Shown one piece after another: positions 21,901 through 34,451 of a DNA stretch of 64,000 bases. The translations under genes and the position numbers were made by a program. The first letter of the stretch is position 1. Each line of letters starts with the position of its first letter. The stretch is from Peribolospora baueri. Taxonomy: Eukaryota; Basidiomycota; Peribolosporomycetes; Peribolosporales; Peribolosporaceae. The notes under the pieces were generated by a model, which had not been told where the DNA came from, searched no databases, and saw only the letters and a program-made list of their open reading frames with translations. The stretch is from the NCBI GenBank assembly GCA_029717555.1, contig JAMDHS010000090.1, forward strand, positions 1 through 64,000, given 5' to 3'.

Positions 21901-23496
21901 AATGGTGAGTCGGCTGGGGTCGAGGTCAGTGGTAGGACCGACCAAAATAGGAAAACGCGGCGGGACGAAGCGCAAAGGAGAGGCGATAATGACGATGACC
22001 GAAAGGAGTGGAGGTATGAGGATGCGCTCGGAGCATGGTATCTTGCTACTCCTGAACATCGAGACGACAAGAGAGGGGACGGAGGATCTGAAGCACGGTT
22101 TAGGTTGAGGTTGGAATCGGGTTCCTTCGACGATCCATACGTCCAACGCAGCTTGGACGAGCACCGGGGGGATGATTCGAGTCTGCCTCCCTCGTCCCCG
22201 GAGTTGCCTCAAACCAGAAGAAGCACAGCCGTCTTTTGCCGGCACCGCCCACGACCGGCCATTCGGTCTGTCGCGCCCGCTAGCCGTCCACGGCCGTCTC
22301 GAACCGCATCGTCAGAAGAAGAGGGCGACCGCCTTTCCTTCCTCTCTTCCGATTCCGAAACAGAAGCAAATCACTCAGACTCTTCGTACTTTGATGGCAC
22401 CTTCTCGGCAAACGATCGTCCTCCACGTCGTCCCTCCGTGTCTCCCGAAACTTCTTTTACCACTATCGCCTCCTCCGCCTCACCTTGGAAGACCCCGCTT
22501 TCTCGAGGCTCCTCGCCGCCCTCTCTCTCCGGCTTCGGCCACGAAGAAGCAGAGGCGGCGAGACCGAGGCCGTTCGTCATCTCGATGACGCCCGGACTGG
22601 GGCCCTTCGTCAGGAGCAGCAGCTCCTCGCCTTTTGTCGCTGCTGCGTGGAGGGGGAGACATGCTGCAGGAAGTGGCTCTGGCGTTGCTGGTGCCCGCGT
22701 CAACGGCAAGAAGGGTAGGACGATGCTCGGACCCCAGCAGAGGGCGAGTCGCGTTTCTACCTCCTCCGACACGTTCCATTCGCGACCGTCCGCAAGGCAT
22801 CACCGGGCCGCCTCGAATTTGACCCTGGGCAGCGGGACTGGGACCATGAGCATGTGGCAGCCTGCATCTACGAGCGAGGCTTGGTTGCCTAGCTCGCCTA
22901 CACCCCACCTTGACTTTGCGAGCCGGGTGTCTGCGCGGAGGGGTGGGAGCGGAAGGAAGAGGGCTTGGCATGTCGCACTTGAGCAGACCTCCTCCGCGGA
23001 CGGCAGGGATGGGCTCCACGAAGTTGGAGAGCCCGAGAACGGAGAGGTCGAAGATGTGCAAGAGCGACGCCGCCGGAGCGACGCAGGACTGGCGTCCGAG
23101 TCTGCGACGGAGGCCTCAAGCTCTTCAGCAACGCAGCGCGATGAGGATCTTGATTATGAAGGGGACATGCATGAAGAGGACTCATCCGTCCTCTCCACTT
23201 TTCCAAATAGACTGACATCGAAGGTTCGGCCGGGACGTCCACACCTCGCTCGATCCTCTGCCGTAGCATCATCTCACCTTCCGACATGTGCTTCCTACTC
23301 CGACCGAGCCCGTACCCTCGCTCCTAAGCCGATGGGTCATATTACGCCTCGCCGTCCACGCCGGAATTCTCGCCCGCGGCAGGGACGGACAACTCACGAG
23401 GCGGGCGCCAGTAGAGTGAGGTTGGACGAGAACGATCACGACGACATCGATCTGTTTGCCGTGTCTTCTCCCGTCGTGCCGGGGGCGGGGAGATGA
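18918..23496 (+). CDS. large protein of unknown function
   Basis: Predicted 1453 residues; exons 18918-19903, 20025-20142, 20239-23496. I do not recognise the family. The first third is Ser/Thr-rich. A helical, hydrophobic part spans about residues 330-500 (HAVHVITEHLPLPPPIG, LLEHLLIACVQTG, LATLFLPALVCSLSS, GLLHTLHRACLALGQPF, then VGRLAEGMIYNVLAVDV). It is followed by a basic PPRKRQRL stretch that could be a nuclear localisation signal. Further helical blocks occur around LGAWLKLLFKLSAAG and ALARRISLLSDLISAS. The last ~450 residues are Ser/Arg/Pro-rich, with acidic patches, and look disordered. A HEAT-like or all-helical scaffold in the nucleus is a guess. The start could lie upstream at 18666. 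A GTGAGT inside the last exon near 21903 could mark an unspotted intron. Confidence 0.7.
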
Positions 23497-23903
23497 TAAG
23501 AAGATTGGGCAGTTGAGGAACAGATGCACCCAAAAGCGAGCGCGCTTTGTATGTAGAGCGGCTCACGATCTTATGCCAATGCAGAATTGGAGACGGTCTG
23601 AACCGTACCTTCTCTTAGTGAACGACGATGGGAAGATGACTCGACATCTGTGTAGGCGTACGCCTGAATTCCCGTGTAAGTTAGTCCGCTGTGATGAGAT
23701 CTAGTCTACATTCAGAATGGTAAGGAAGCGACGCCGGCCGGGATAGCTCTTCTCAGATGATGGTGTCTAGTGTTCCTGGGCGGATGCGTGAGTGCATGAA
23801 GATCCAGCCGGGAAAATGGAAAACGTTGTTATCCTAGCTTCGCTACTCTCGAAGCTGCCACTGTCCTTCTCGGCCATCTCGTCACCGGACCAACGGATAC
23901 CTT
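23497..23903. other. convergent 3' region
   Basis: These 407 bases lie between the ends of the unknown 1453-residue protein gene and the DHA2 transporter gene. I see no gene or RNA in it. Confidence 0.5.
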
Positions 23904-26900
23904 TTACCGCTCTGGCCGCCGAGAGGACGGCGGCGTCGACAGTGCTGTCTGGGAGGGGTCATCTGTCACAGGACTGCCATCCGGGGATGCGGGGCGAGTG
24001 GTGGACAAAGGCGTATTTGCGGCACTCCTTCTGTTCCGACGCTTCTCCTTCTGCTTCTCCGCCCACTCTTTGCCCCGGGCCTTGAGCTCCTCCTCGTCGT
24101 CGCGTGAGAGATTCGTCTCCCGCACGCCCAAGAGGACGCTCACAAGGGCAACGCCACACGCCGCTGAAGGTTAGGGGGAGGCAAGGGATACGAACACAAA
24201 AGATATCGTCAGTCTTCCCGCCTGAAAAGACTCTCGCTATAAATGATTATGCCCACCAGTTGCGAAATAGAAGACCTGCCATGGCGCAATGCGGAACGAA
24301 GATGAGCATCGTAGGGAAAGGGCAAGCGGACTAGTGGACGGTGTATGACGCTCACATTGTGAAAGCCTTTAGTGTAGGCATCAATGATGGCGCTGCGCGT
24401 AGCAGCATCGACGTTCAACCTCGAATAGACAACAGTAGGATCGTTGAGTACGGCCGAGATCGTCCCGTCGTCCAAGCCGAGGCCCCTGAGATTGGAAAGA
24501 AGCGAGTTGTTGAGGATGGCAAAGCAGATGGCCAGCGAGATAGTCCCGCCGAGGAGTCGGATAAAGTTGCGTAATGCGGTCACGACTGCCATATCCTTCC
24601 TCTCCACGACGGCCTGCGCTGCGATGAGGGTTGTCTGGAGCGTACCGCCAACGCCGACGCCAGCGATGAGAAGGAAACCGATGCCTTGTCCCACGGGCGA
24701 GGAGGGTTCGAAAAGGCCAAGCAAGCCGACGGCAAGGGTGAAGAGGACGAAGCCAGTGAGAATGATCGCTTTGTATCGGCCCGTTTGGGAGACGACGATG
24801 CCAGCAATGGTGGAGCAAATGCCTTTGAATGAAGATTTGGTCACACGGGAAATGAACAATGACAGTTGTGGTCTCATATTAGCACGCGCACCGGTTGCGA
24901 CAAGGAGAGGAAAGACCACTCACTCTGAGTAAACATGAGGGGGAGAAGCATGACGCCAGCGAGTACGCCAGAATAGCCTCGAACGACTTGATAAAATTGG
25001 GGAACGAAGTAAAGCAAACAGTACTGGACGATACCATTCATCAATGTTTGTATCATCACTGAGCAAATCGTGACGTTCTTCGAGGACAGGAAAAAGCAGG
25101 AAAGGCAGCAGGTCAGCGTTGGGGCCAGGGAGCGAGAAAGGGGTGACTTGATCGACAGACTTTGAACAAGTGCATCGGCATGATGGGCAAGGAGACGAGC
25201 TTCCACTCGACCAAGCAGAAGACGATCATCAGGACACAGCCGATGATCAGAGTGGAGAGGACGTGCGCCGAGGACCAAGGGTAGGTCGTTCCGCCCCTGC
25301 GAATTCAATGAAGGTAGACATGCGGTGAGGAGACCGGGTTGCGAATGACGACAGGGAGCAGGCGGACGAGTACACTTACCAGTTCAAAGGCAGCAAGATG
25401 AGGATGGTGGCGGCGAGGATGAGGAAAGTGCCCCACCAATCGACCTTGACCAGTTTACCCTTGACGTCGCCCTTGACTCGTTTCAGAGGCAGGAGGAAGA
25501 CAATCACAGCTGTGGCTATGAGTGTGAGGGGGACGGAGATGATGAAGCTGATATGGGCGGGACCGCGGGACCGCGTAGTTGCAAGGGCAAAAGAGGGTCA
25601 AACAAGTTATATCGCCCAACTATGTTGACTCTTGCGTACAAATGGAGCGTTCAAATGCCAAAACGGGAAAAAGAAGACGACTCACCACCACCGCCAGCTA
25701 GCTTCGCTCAGCACACCACCAAGCAACGGGCCGACAGAGTTGGAGATGGCCACGACGGATCCCAAAATACCTTGGTATTTGCCTCTGGGAGACCGAGTGA
25801 TTGATGAAAGCGTTTGAGCTTTAAATCCATGCCTGACAAACACACGTCCTCTTCGGAAACGACCTTGCAAAAGCAAACTCACCGTTCTCTGAGAGAGACG
25901 ACGTCGGAGACGATGGTCATCACGAGCGTCACTATTCCACCTCCGCCAATGCCGGCGATGGCTCGGAATGTGATCAACTGGGTCATCGTTTGAGCGGCGG
26001 CGCAGAGGGCTGAGCCGATGCTGGATAAGGTGAAAATCATGCGTACGAAAGTGTGGGTGGAGGACAGGCGTACAGTGTCCGACGTTGCAGGCTCAGCGAA
26101 CAAGGTTGTTCGGAACCAGTAGACCAGAAGAGGATGGACAATGATATGCGCGAAAGACAGCGCGAGCTCACAGAAACATGACAAGGGCAAAGATCATGAC
26201 GCTCTTGCGACCGAAGATATCAGAAAAGCGTCCGTACAAGGGTTGGAAAGCTTTTCGCGTTGCGGGAAGACGGTAAAAGAGCTGTGAGCCGGTCGTCTGC
26301 GTCTGTGCCTCCACTCGCCCTGCAAAGCACAGCGCTAGAACCAACGGGTCCCAGCACTCACCCGTACTGGTGACTAGATAACTTGTTCCAACCCAAGCGC
26401 TATCCTGACCTTGGTGGAACGCGCTGGCGATCTTTGGCAAGGCGGTGGAGACGATGGTCTGATCTAGGAGGGAGCAGAGGAGGGCGAGAGAGAGCGCCAT
26501 GAAGACGGTGATGATCTGTGTCGAAGAAGAAGGGGACACAAGACGAAGGTCGGTACGATTCCACGGGTAGATCCGTTTTTAAAGGTTGTCTAAGCTCGAC
26601 CGAAAGGTGGGCAAGACGAAAGGACGGAAGACAGGGACAGACCTGCTTCGTGGGCAAGAGGTTCGTCTGATCCTGGATCTGACTGCTTTCCTTCTTCCTC
26701 TTGTCTGAGCCAGTCTGGTCATCACCGGCGGTGCCACCACTCTCAGGGCGCTCGCTGTGGTCCCTCGAGTCTGGTCGTCCCTCCGCCTCTTCCCTCTTCT
26801 GCGCAGCAACCGTGACCTGCCCTGTCGACTCTGATCGAGGCGTCTCTGGAAACGCGACACGACCTTCCTCCATGCTCTTCTCGACGGGCTGATGCACAGC

Positions 26901-27173
26901 GTCGGTCCTCTCGCCAGTGAGGTCCTCCACTTCGTCGCCTTCGTCCACGCCCCCGGCCCGGTCACCTTGCGGCCCTCCCATCGCGCCCTCAACGCCTTCG
27001 TTGCTGGCGCCCACCTCGAGGGTCTCCCTGGTAGCTTCACGGAAGCTGAACACGGAGCGAGAGGAGGAATGGGAGAGGGAAGGAGCGAGTGGGGAGAAGG
27101 CAGGAGAGGAGGCGGCGGCGGTCGACGCCCCCGTCCTCGTTTTTGCGGGGGACGATAATGGCGGCGGTTTCAT
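23904..27173 (-). CDS. major facilitator transporter, DHA2 type (14 helices)
   Basis: Predicted 746-residue multidrug or basic-metabolite proton antiporter. Exons: 27173-26643, 26515-26362, 26250-26172, 26020-25883, 25784-25686, 25547-25380, 25296-25161, 25077-24924, 24822-24356, 24330-24276, 24163-23904. A 177-residue acidic cytosolic N-terminus precedes helix 1. The DHA2 signature LLDQTIVSTALPKIASAF is followed by AWVGTSYLVTSTAF and motif A LYGRFSDIFGRKS. Motif C is represented by GSVVAISNSVGPLLGG. Later blocks include WRWCFIISVPL, TQSICSTIAGIVVSQTGRYK and an RNFIRLLGGTISLAI stretch. The C-terminus is a Lys/Arg/Glu-rich tail. Phases close across all introns. Exon 10 (55 bases) is the least certain. 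It shares a 530-base divergent promoter with Tfb1. Confidence 0.87.
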
Positions 27174-27703
27174 GTTCGCATGCGTTGTCTGCCTCTCATG
27201 TGCTCCCAAGAGAAGCGAAAGACGGACGAGCGATCGTCGAACGAGGGAGGGAAGAAAGGGTTTGCTGATCAAGCGGAGACAGGACGTTACGCATGTCGAT
27301 GGTGTCGCCTGTAGATATACACACTCTCTCTCCCCTTTTCCGACCTCACTCCCCTCCTTCCTCTCTCTGTCGCCCCCATCTCATCTGATCTGATCATCTC
27401 TGCCTTTCGCTCTACCCGATCCGCTCGGGTAAAAAGTAGCTTTTTAGCCGCCGCAGTCGCTTTCAGTGCCGAGGTGCCCGCTTGCCGAGCTCGGAGTTGG
27501 TCGGATTTGGTCGGATTTGGTCGGCCTTCGTCGGCACGTCGGCACGTCGGGCGATCGTCGGACGACCGAGCCGATCGCCCTCGGCCACCTCTCGCCCGTC
27601 TATGCCCGCTCGTCTCCGCAAGCATGAGCTCGTGCACGCGATCGCAGCCGTCCGGAACGAGCGACTCGCTGCCTCGCCGGACCTTCATCCTCCACGGGCA
27701 GCC
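27174..27703. promoter_or_regulatory. shared promoter of DHA2 transporter and Tfb1 genes
   Basis: These 530 bases separate the divergent start codons. They contain a cluster of about nine GTCGG units at 27497-27572, partly as GGTCGGATTT direct repeats. No TATA box is obvious. Factor binding is inferred only. Confidence 0.4.
27497..27572. repeat. clustered GTCGG direct repeats
   Basis: Repeated TTGGTCGGA and GCACGTCGG units are packed in 76 bases in the DHA2/Tfb1 divergent promoter. They could be multiple binding sites or a simple expansion. Confidence 0.65.
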
Positions 27704-30627
27704 ATGGCGGACAGGACAACACACACGCACTCCCGTCAAGCTGCTGCGAGCTATAAGAAGAAAACCGGAGTTCTTCTTCTTGATGGGGCCACTGCAAAGC
27801 TCACCTGGACCGAGACTGGGCAGGAGAAGCCGACAGTAGTGGTGCCATATAGGAGCGTCGCCGGTGAGCGGGAGAGAGGAAAAACGAGATGTTTTGGGAG
27901 CTGCGTGAGAGGCAGCTTTAAGGAAAAGTAGATTGGAGCAACTAATGGCCTTTGCCTTCAACCCCTCTGCCATCCGCCACCCCGCCAGCACTGTTCGTCT
28001 CCAAAGACGGAGCGCCGCAATCCAAGTTGCGAGTGTCGATCACCGACGCTGCGGGAAACAAAGACGACGTCAACTTCACCTTTACCAACGCCTCTTCCGC
28101 CGTCTCAGATAAGGAGCAATTCAAAGCCGACCTCACGCAGATTGTCGCCTCCAATCGCGCCGCCGAGGCAGCTAACAAGGCCGATGTCCCTCCCAGCGGG
28201 GCCGGCACTCCGGTCTCCGGCGCAAGAACCGCAGAGACGCCCAGGCCGACTGCGAGCGCAGGCGTCACTGGTGCGGGCGCGACACCGGCGCTGACGTCCA
28301 CAACCACTTCGGCCAGAGACACTCCAGAGGCGGGAAGATCCGGTGTGGACAACAGACACCTCAAGCGCAAGCTCTTGAAGGAGAACAAGGAGCTCGGGGC
28401 GCTGTTCAAAGAGCTTGTCATGGGCAAGCAGATCACAGAGGCCGAGTTTTGGGAGGGTAGGGAGGTGCGTTGACGTATTTTTTTCGTTCTTGCATGGTCA
28501 CCCGGCTGGATCTACGGGCAAAGTCTCACTGAGTCATTTCCACCTCGGCAGAATCTCATCCGCGCTGAGCTCGTCCAAGAGTCCCAGAAGAAAGGTCGCT
28601 CCGCTCAGCTGGTCGATCCGCAGATCACAACGGCGGAGAACGGCGAAGTGAGACTCAAGATCACGCCTCAGCTCGTGCACGACATATTCGAACAGTATCC
28701 GAACGTGCAGAGGGCATATGATGAAAACGTTCCCAACGAGGTGGATGTCCGATCTCTTCTTTTGGATCTCGGCATAGGCGCGCACATCTGCACATGCTTC
28801 TCTTTGCACCTGCTGACCAACCCCACATACCTGCCTTCTTCAGCTCTCGGAAGAAGAGTTCTGGCAACGCTACTTTCGTTCCAAGCTGTTCAACCGAAAT
28901 CGCACTTCTGTTCGTGCGGCCGCCTCGCACCACATCATTCGGGATGACCCTATCTTCGACCGATACCTGGAGGCCGAGGATGACGGTCAGTGTTGCGCAT
29001 CTTTTAGGTCACCGACGCGTTAGGAACGGCGTCATGCTCACGGTCCTTCACGCTTCTTCCTGGACTTCAGAGCTGGAGCCCAGACACGCCGTCGGCGAGA
29101 CGCACGACCGGCTCCTCGATCTTGGTGCAACAGAAGAGGACCACCAAGAGGTCAGCCATATCTCCCTTCATAACGCACGTCACGTCTTGTACCGAAGCCC
29201 TGACTTGCTGGATGGCATGATTGGCTGAACAGCACCATCTTCCCCCGCTGACGACCTTCCGACATCGAACAGACCGGAAACCGCAGAGACTGGACGATGC
29301 AGGCAGGAGGACAGCGAAAGACGCTGCCGTTGATGAGAAGATTCAACGACCATTCGGCCAGATTGCTCGATTCGGCCTTGTGAGTCGAAGCAGAATTGCC
29401 TCTGCCGGCATTGAGACAGAGAGTTGATGTTTCGTCGACCCGTACGCTTCGATCTTCGTAGGGGGCAGTATGTGAAACGACGACGAGTGGACGACTGTGT
29501 GGACGGCCAAGTGGATCAGAACGACGTGAGTAGACCCGTCAGCCCGGTGGTCGGGCTTCTTGTCCTGTCCACCCTGTCCTGCCTCAATGACTTTCCCCAC
29601 GACTTCGTTCGCCAGCCGGCCGGCTACTACCCTTCGATCGTGATCGACGACCTGGAAGACTCGGTGCAGATTGACCGTATCCTGCTCGAGATGCGCGATC
29701 AGCAGCGGTATTTCGAGGGAGGCGCCGGGTCGAAGCAGGGCAGTAGAGGGAGGAGAGAGAGGTCCAAGGAGGTGCGTATACCCGACTGGATGGGTTGTCG
29801 TTCGGCTCCATCCTACATGCGATGAACCCCTTTCCTTCCTTTCCCGTTCGGATTGATCCCTCGCAGGAGGTCGAGCAGCTGCTGGAGAAGACGCAAGAAG
29901 AGTTCGTGCATTGGGAGTTGGACCTCGGCAACGTGAGTGCATGCCGGCCGTCGACCCCTGTGGACCGGAGCGTTGAAGCTTTGACGGGTTGATGGCTTCC
30001 TCCAGTTCCGACCTGCCGCTAAAGGTGTGGAGCAAGCGTGGAGGGAGATGCTCGTAAACGTCAAGATCAAGAGTCAGATGAAGAAGAGCAAAGGTGACTG
30101 GCAGAAAGGAAATAAAAAAGTTTTCGAAAAACGGTCGTCCAGTGCCATCCTCTTCTGACAACCACCTCATTTGCTTTCGTATGACTGAAACCGCAGACAC
30201 CCTCCCGGCGGATCTCCAACAACCACTCTCGACCTTCCACGCGACGACCACCGAGTTTCTTCGCCAGTACTGGTCCGCCACGCTCCCTCCAGAGCCAGAC
30301 CAGCTAATGACGCCGGCGAGCGCCGCTACGCCCAAGCAAAAGGACGCAAAAGCCAAGCGGATGATCGCCAGTTTGGAAAAGACGGGGGAGAGAAAGAGGG
30401 CGCTCCGTGAGGCTGCCGAGGGGATGGGCATCGCGGGGGAGAGGGTAGAGGAGGTGCGTGTCCTGATATTCGGTTCCTCGAATTGGCTGGCTGCGTTGAC
30501 GGGCGACCCCGGCTGACTCCCACCTCGCGTGCCTTACCTTGCCGCTCGCTCCCTCCAGGCGCTCGCTCCTACGATGGCTGCGGTCAAAAAGGCGATAGAC
30601 TTGTATTACTCCACTCACAAGCGATAG
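27704..30627 (+). CDS. TFB1: TFIIH core subunit Tfb1/p62
   Basis: This is a subunit of the TFIIH core, for RNA polymerase II initiation and nucleotide excision repair. Predicted 617 residues (yeast Tfb1 642, human p62 548). Twelve exons: 27704-27863, 27989-28464, 28552-28740, 28844-28985, 29071-29150, 29273-29379, 29462-29525, 29616-29771, 29867-29932, 30006-30093, 30197-30453, 30559-30627. The N-terminal PH/GLUE domain reads YKKKTGVLLLDGATAKLTW and then LFVSKDGAPQSKLRVSI. BSD domain 1 carries ITEAEFWEGRENLIR and BSD domain 2 has LSEEEFWQRYFRSKLFNR. The conserved MRRFNDHSARLLDSAL block and a helical C-terminus ending in KKAIDLYYSTHKR follow. Every intron keeps phase. The start ATG directly precedes the PH domain. 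Confidence 0.92.
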
Positions 30628-31970
30628 CTGGCATAGCTGCCGTTCTGTACGTACTGTATTGCTCGTCGGCCTGCCTGGCTTTCACCCCGCCCAAATCCCT
30701 TTGTCAGGCTCACACGGACGCTGGCCGTGAACTTGGACCGCGCTGCGCTCCTCTGCTCGAGCAGCCTCCTCGGCATTTCTGCCTTTATTCTTATCCTCCT
30801 CTTCGTCCATGTCGGGCCAGGCTGGGCCGGCATGACGCTCTGCCTGCGAAACAGAGCGGTTCGGCGAGCGTTGGCACGCGGCGGGACTGGTGGTCTGTAC
30901 AAAACTGCAGTTGGCCCCGATGCAGAGTCTGTAAAACGAGAGCAATCTACGCCTCATAGAAGAATGCCCGTGAGGGGCGGTTATGTCGATCTTGTTGGGA
31001 ATCAGGCCAAGTTGGCCGCCGGGGAGGGGGTGGGCGGGCGGGCGGTGCAAGTCGAACTACACGCTGTCGCTGGCGTCAGTGAGCTAGCTTGAGCTTGACC
31101 GAGCGCGTCCTTACCCTTAATAACCCTTGAGTTTGACTCACAAACGGATGGCCGGCCGCGGGCGAACGAAGCGTCGCATGGCGCAGTTGGATCACCGGCG
31201 GCAAAGCGCGGCTGTGTTCATTGGCGTCGGAAAACCGGCTGTAATTTTTTATTAGCGACCGTTGCGAGCCGGCGGTGTCGCATATCGCACGGACCCCAAT
31301 CCGCCGCGGCCGGCGTCGCGGTATTGGAACGGTGCGTGCGGCTACGACTGGCGATGTAGGGCCGTTGTCTCGCTGCCTTGATCAATAGAAGACGTGGTGC
31401 GCTAATTCAGCGGTAGCTTGGTCAAGCGACGCTTGCAAGGCGCACTCTCTGCAAAGGAGATCGCAACGCTGGGATGCGGTGATGGTGAGGAAGGGAGGAA
31501 GAGGATGGTGGACAGGAGGGGTCCCACAGCGCGGCCTGCCGCAGTAGATGCACAGACCGGCGGCAGCTTTATTTCGCCTCGTCAGTGCGGACGTCGACGA
31601 TCGAAGCGCTGATGGATTCTATTCCTTCTTGGCAGCCCTGGGCCGAACTCACCGCCACATCGCAATGTCGAACACTCGGGCAGTCTATTTCCGTGCTTGT
31701 ACGGGTACAGCGCAGCGCGCGCACGCAGATGTGCAAGGTTGCCTTTTCCTTTCGCCCCCCTTCGCTGCTAACGCTCACGTCCCCTCTCTGCTCACCTTCA
31801 CGTCCTTCTCTTCGTATCCCAGACGACCAGTCTCTTATCACTTTTATTTTCTTGCTTTTCGTTCTGCTTTGCCCTTCGACCTTTCCGTGCTGGACGTGAA
31901 CGTCCCCGGTCGTCCCCGCTGACGCACGCAGACCTGCACCCACAGTCTCCGATCCCGAACGTCGGCTGTC
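30628..31970. other. intergenic region before the GT90 gene
   Basis: About 1.3 kb without a supported gene; short frames are shadows or low complexity. A tRNA-like box A near 31403 lacks a matching T-arm and was rejected. The last 200 bases are a pyrimidine-rich leader. Confidence 0.5.
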
Positions 31971-33954
31971 ATGGCCATCTTCTCCAGCTATGCTCCCGTG
32001 CGATCAACTGAGGATCTGGACGCGGTACCGCTGTCTGTCGCCGACGAGGAGGCGCTCCCTCCCTCTCGTCGCCAGCCGTTCTACAAGACCTTGGGCCGCC
32101 GATCTCGCACCCTTTGGATCCCCATCGCCCTCTTCCTCATCGCCCTCGTTCTCTTCTTCGCCTTCGTCGGAGGCCGGCACGAGCAAGTTTGGAAATATGC
32201 CGGCAAGTTCAAACCCGCTTCTTGGACCCATCATCTCCCGTTTCCGAGCCATTCGACCTCGTCGGCCACCGCCGGCGGGAGGACAAACTTGTCGTACTGG
32301 GCACCGTTCAATGAAAACGATCTCACCTTCACCGAGGACGAGTGCGACGCCTTCTTCCCCGGCCTCTGGAAGGACATCGATCGAAGCGTAGACTATTACA
32401 CTAAGAACCCGTGAGTTCCTAGGACGTATCACAGGACGCTAGCTGGTTATGGTCGTAAATTGGAGAGGGTGGGCCTAGCAAATGAAAGAGCCGAACTCGA
32501 ATCGTACTCCCTTGACCCCATTCCGCTCTACAGCTTCACTCGGGAGTACCTGGACAAATCTTGCGACGATCCCGATTGGACGCACGCCCGCGTCGTCATC
32601 CATAACAACACCGTCTACCTCAAATACTACAAGCCGTCCGATTTCACCCGCTCCCAAGCCGCCCTCGCCTTCCTCTACCTCTCCGTCATGACCTCGCGCG
32701 AGCGATTGCCCGACGTCGAGTTCTGCATGGGCCTCCAGGATTGGGGACGCAACGGCAAGTTTGGATTGGACCGCGAGTCCGATCAGCAGGACGTTTGGCT
32801 CATGCCCGATTACGCCTGGTTCTCCTGGCCCGAGGTGAGCCGAGAAAGCGATGGAGGAGCCGCAGACGATGGCGGTCCGTTTCTTCGCGCTCCGCTCGGC
32901 TCCGCTCGTCGTCAACCTGACCACCACGAGGGCTGTTTCTTCTTTTTAAACGCCAGCACGTCGGCTCGTACACACAACTCCGAGAAAATATGCAGCGTGT
33001 CGAAGACGAGGTCGGCTGGAAGGGAAAGCACAATCAGCTCCTGTGGCGCGGCTCCATGGCCGTGGGCACCGCCGACCGAGATGCGCTCGTCGCCGCCGCG
33101 CACGGATACGAATGGGACAATGTCCAAGGAATAGACTGGGGCTGTGAGTGACGAAGCCCAGATGTCACGCCGTTCGGTTCGCGTCGCGGTGTGTTGAGAC
33201 GACGCGTTCTGACAGACGTCACGTCGGCTTTCGCGCCCTCGGCGGCCTTTTTTTCTTTTCTGACAGCTCCTGTCAACACCATTTCGATGGAAGACCACTG
33301 CAGATGGAAGTTCCACGCCGTCCCCGACGGCAACACCTACACCGGCCGCTTGCGATACCTTCAAAACTGCCACTCCGTCATCATCACCCATGAGCCTCGC
33401 TGGATCGAGCACTTTACCCATCTCTTCAACGCAGACTGGGACAGCCCAGAGCAGAACATTGTCCTTTTGCCAAAGACTTGGGGTAATCCCTGGGAGCACC
33501 TACCGGAGGTGATGGATGTTCTGTTGAAGAACGACGACAAGGCGAAGAGTATCGCGGACAACCAGTGGAACTTTTTCCGCAAGCGGTGAGAAAGCTATCC
33601 CCTTTCGTTCCATCCCCCGCCGTTTGTCGCCTTGGCCTCGAGAGCTGGGACGCTTCGCTGACGTGCGCTCGCTCGTGCGTCTCAGCTACATCACGCCGGC
33701 GAGCGGCACGTGCTATTGGAGAAAGGTGATCAATGGATTTGCAAAGGTGAGTGTGTTGGAATCCACCCCAGCGGAGCGCCGGAAGTGCCGACTCGATCGG
33801 CGTGAGCCCATGAGAGCGAACTCGGCTGACTGACTCGCGTCGCCCTCCCTGCTCGTCGGTCTCGCAGGTACAGCGATACGACGTCGCGCTCGACGGAAGC
33901 GAGACGAGTTATGAGAGCTTCTTGCTGATGGGAATGAGGGGGAACCACCATTGA
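31971..33954 (+). CDS. glycosyltransferase family 90 (CAP10/xylosyltransferase-like)
   Basis: Predicted 486-residue Golgi type II membrane protein. Exons: 31971-32410, 32468-32834, 32957-33143, 33267-33585, 33686-33746, 33868-33954. A short cytosolic tail is followed by one membrane segment near residues 47-68 (IPIALFLIALVLFFAFVGG), then a luminal CAP10 domain. Recognisable blocks are LYLSVMTSRERLPDVEFCMG, MPDYAWFSWPE, LLWRGSMAVGTADRDAL, SMEDHCRWKFHAV, a YLQNCHSVIITHEPRWIEHF stretch and the ending SGTCYWRKVINGFAK. In basidiomycetes this family includes Cap10 and Cap64-pathway neighbours that act on capsule, and beta-1,2-xylosyltransferases that use UDP-xylose. The true donor here is not provable from sequence, but a UDP-xylose synthase gene lies 15 kb away. 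The acceptor at 32467 is weak. Confidence 0.88.
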
Positions 33955-34451
33955 CGGAGCCTGCCTCTTCCTTTGAGACGTCCGTTGCCGGCCGTCCTTC
34001 CGCGCCGGCAAGCATCAACGTCGAACAATTTCACCCTATTCTACACTTTTCTTCCTTCGTATACGCAGCGTCGTCCGATCCTTTTCTTTTATCTCACGCT
34101 CAACGCTCCCCATCTTTGCCACATTTCTACGTAAGCGTCCGATCTTCTCGTCGCGCTGTCCTCGTGTATTGTACTCCAGTGTGCGTCATGCTCGCCATCC
34201 ATTCTTCCGTCATCGTAAGGCTCATCCATGTACTGTGAATGGACGGACGCGGAGCTTGAGCCACTCAAAAGGGAAAGGGAAAGGGACGACGCCGTTCACC
34301 GCTGTAGCAAACAAGGAAAGCCCTTCGCTCTTCCTCCTTTCCGCAATCTCATCTTCAGGGCAGAGCGCTCGAGCGCGAGTAAGTGTACAAACACCGACTG
34401 CATGTATCGTACATAGCGCACCACACCGTTCCGATCGCACCCTCAACGTAA
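33955..34451. other. convergent 3' region between GT90 and zf-HIT genes
   Basis: These 497 bases lie between two stop codons. It is T/C-rich, and no gene is seen. Confidence 0.5.

Noticed and set aside
22480-23061. 193-residue minus-strand frame inside the 1453-residue protein gene
   Set aside because: The continuous 1086-codon plus-strand exon covers it and the minus frame has no family features.
31395-31470. tRNA-like box A (AATTCAGCGGTAGCTTGG) with a TGCA-containing loop
   Set aside because: There is no B box (GGTTCRA) at the right distance and the acceptor ends do not pair.
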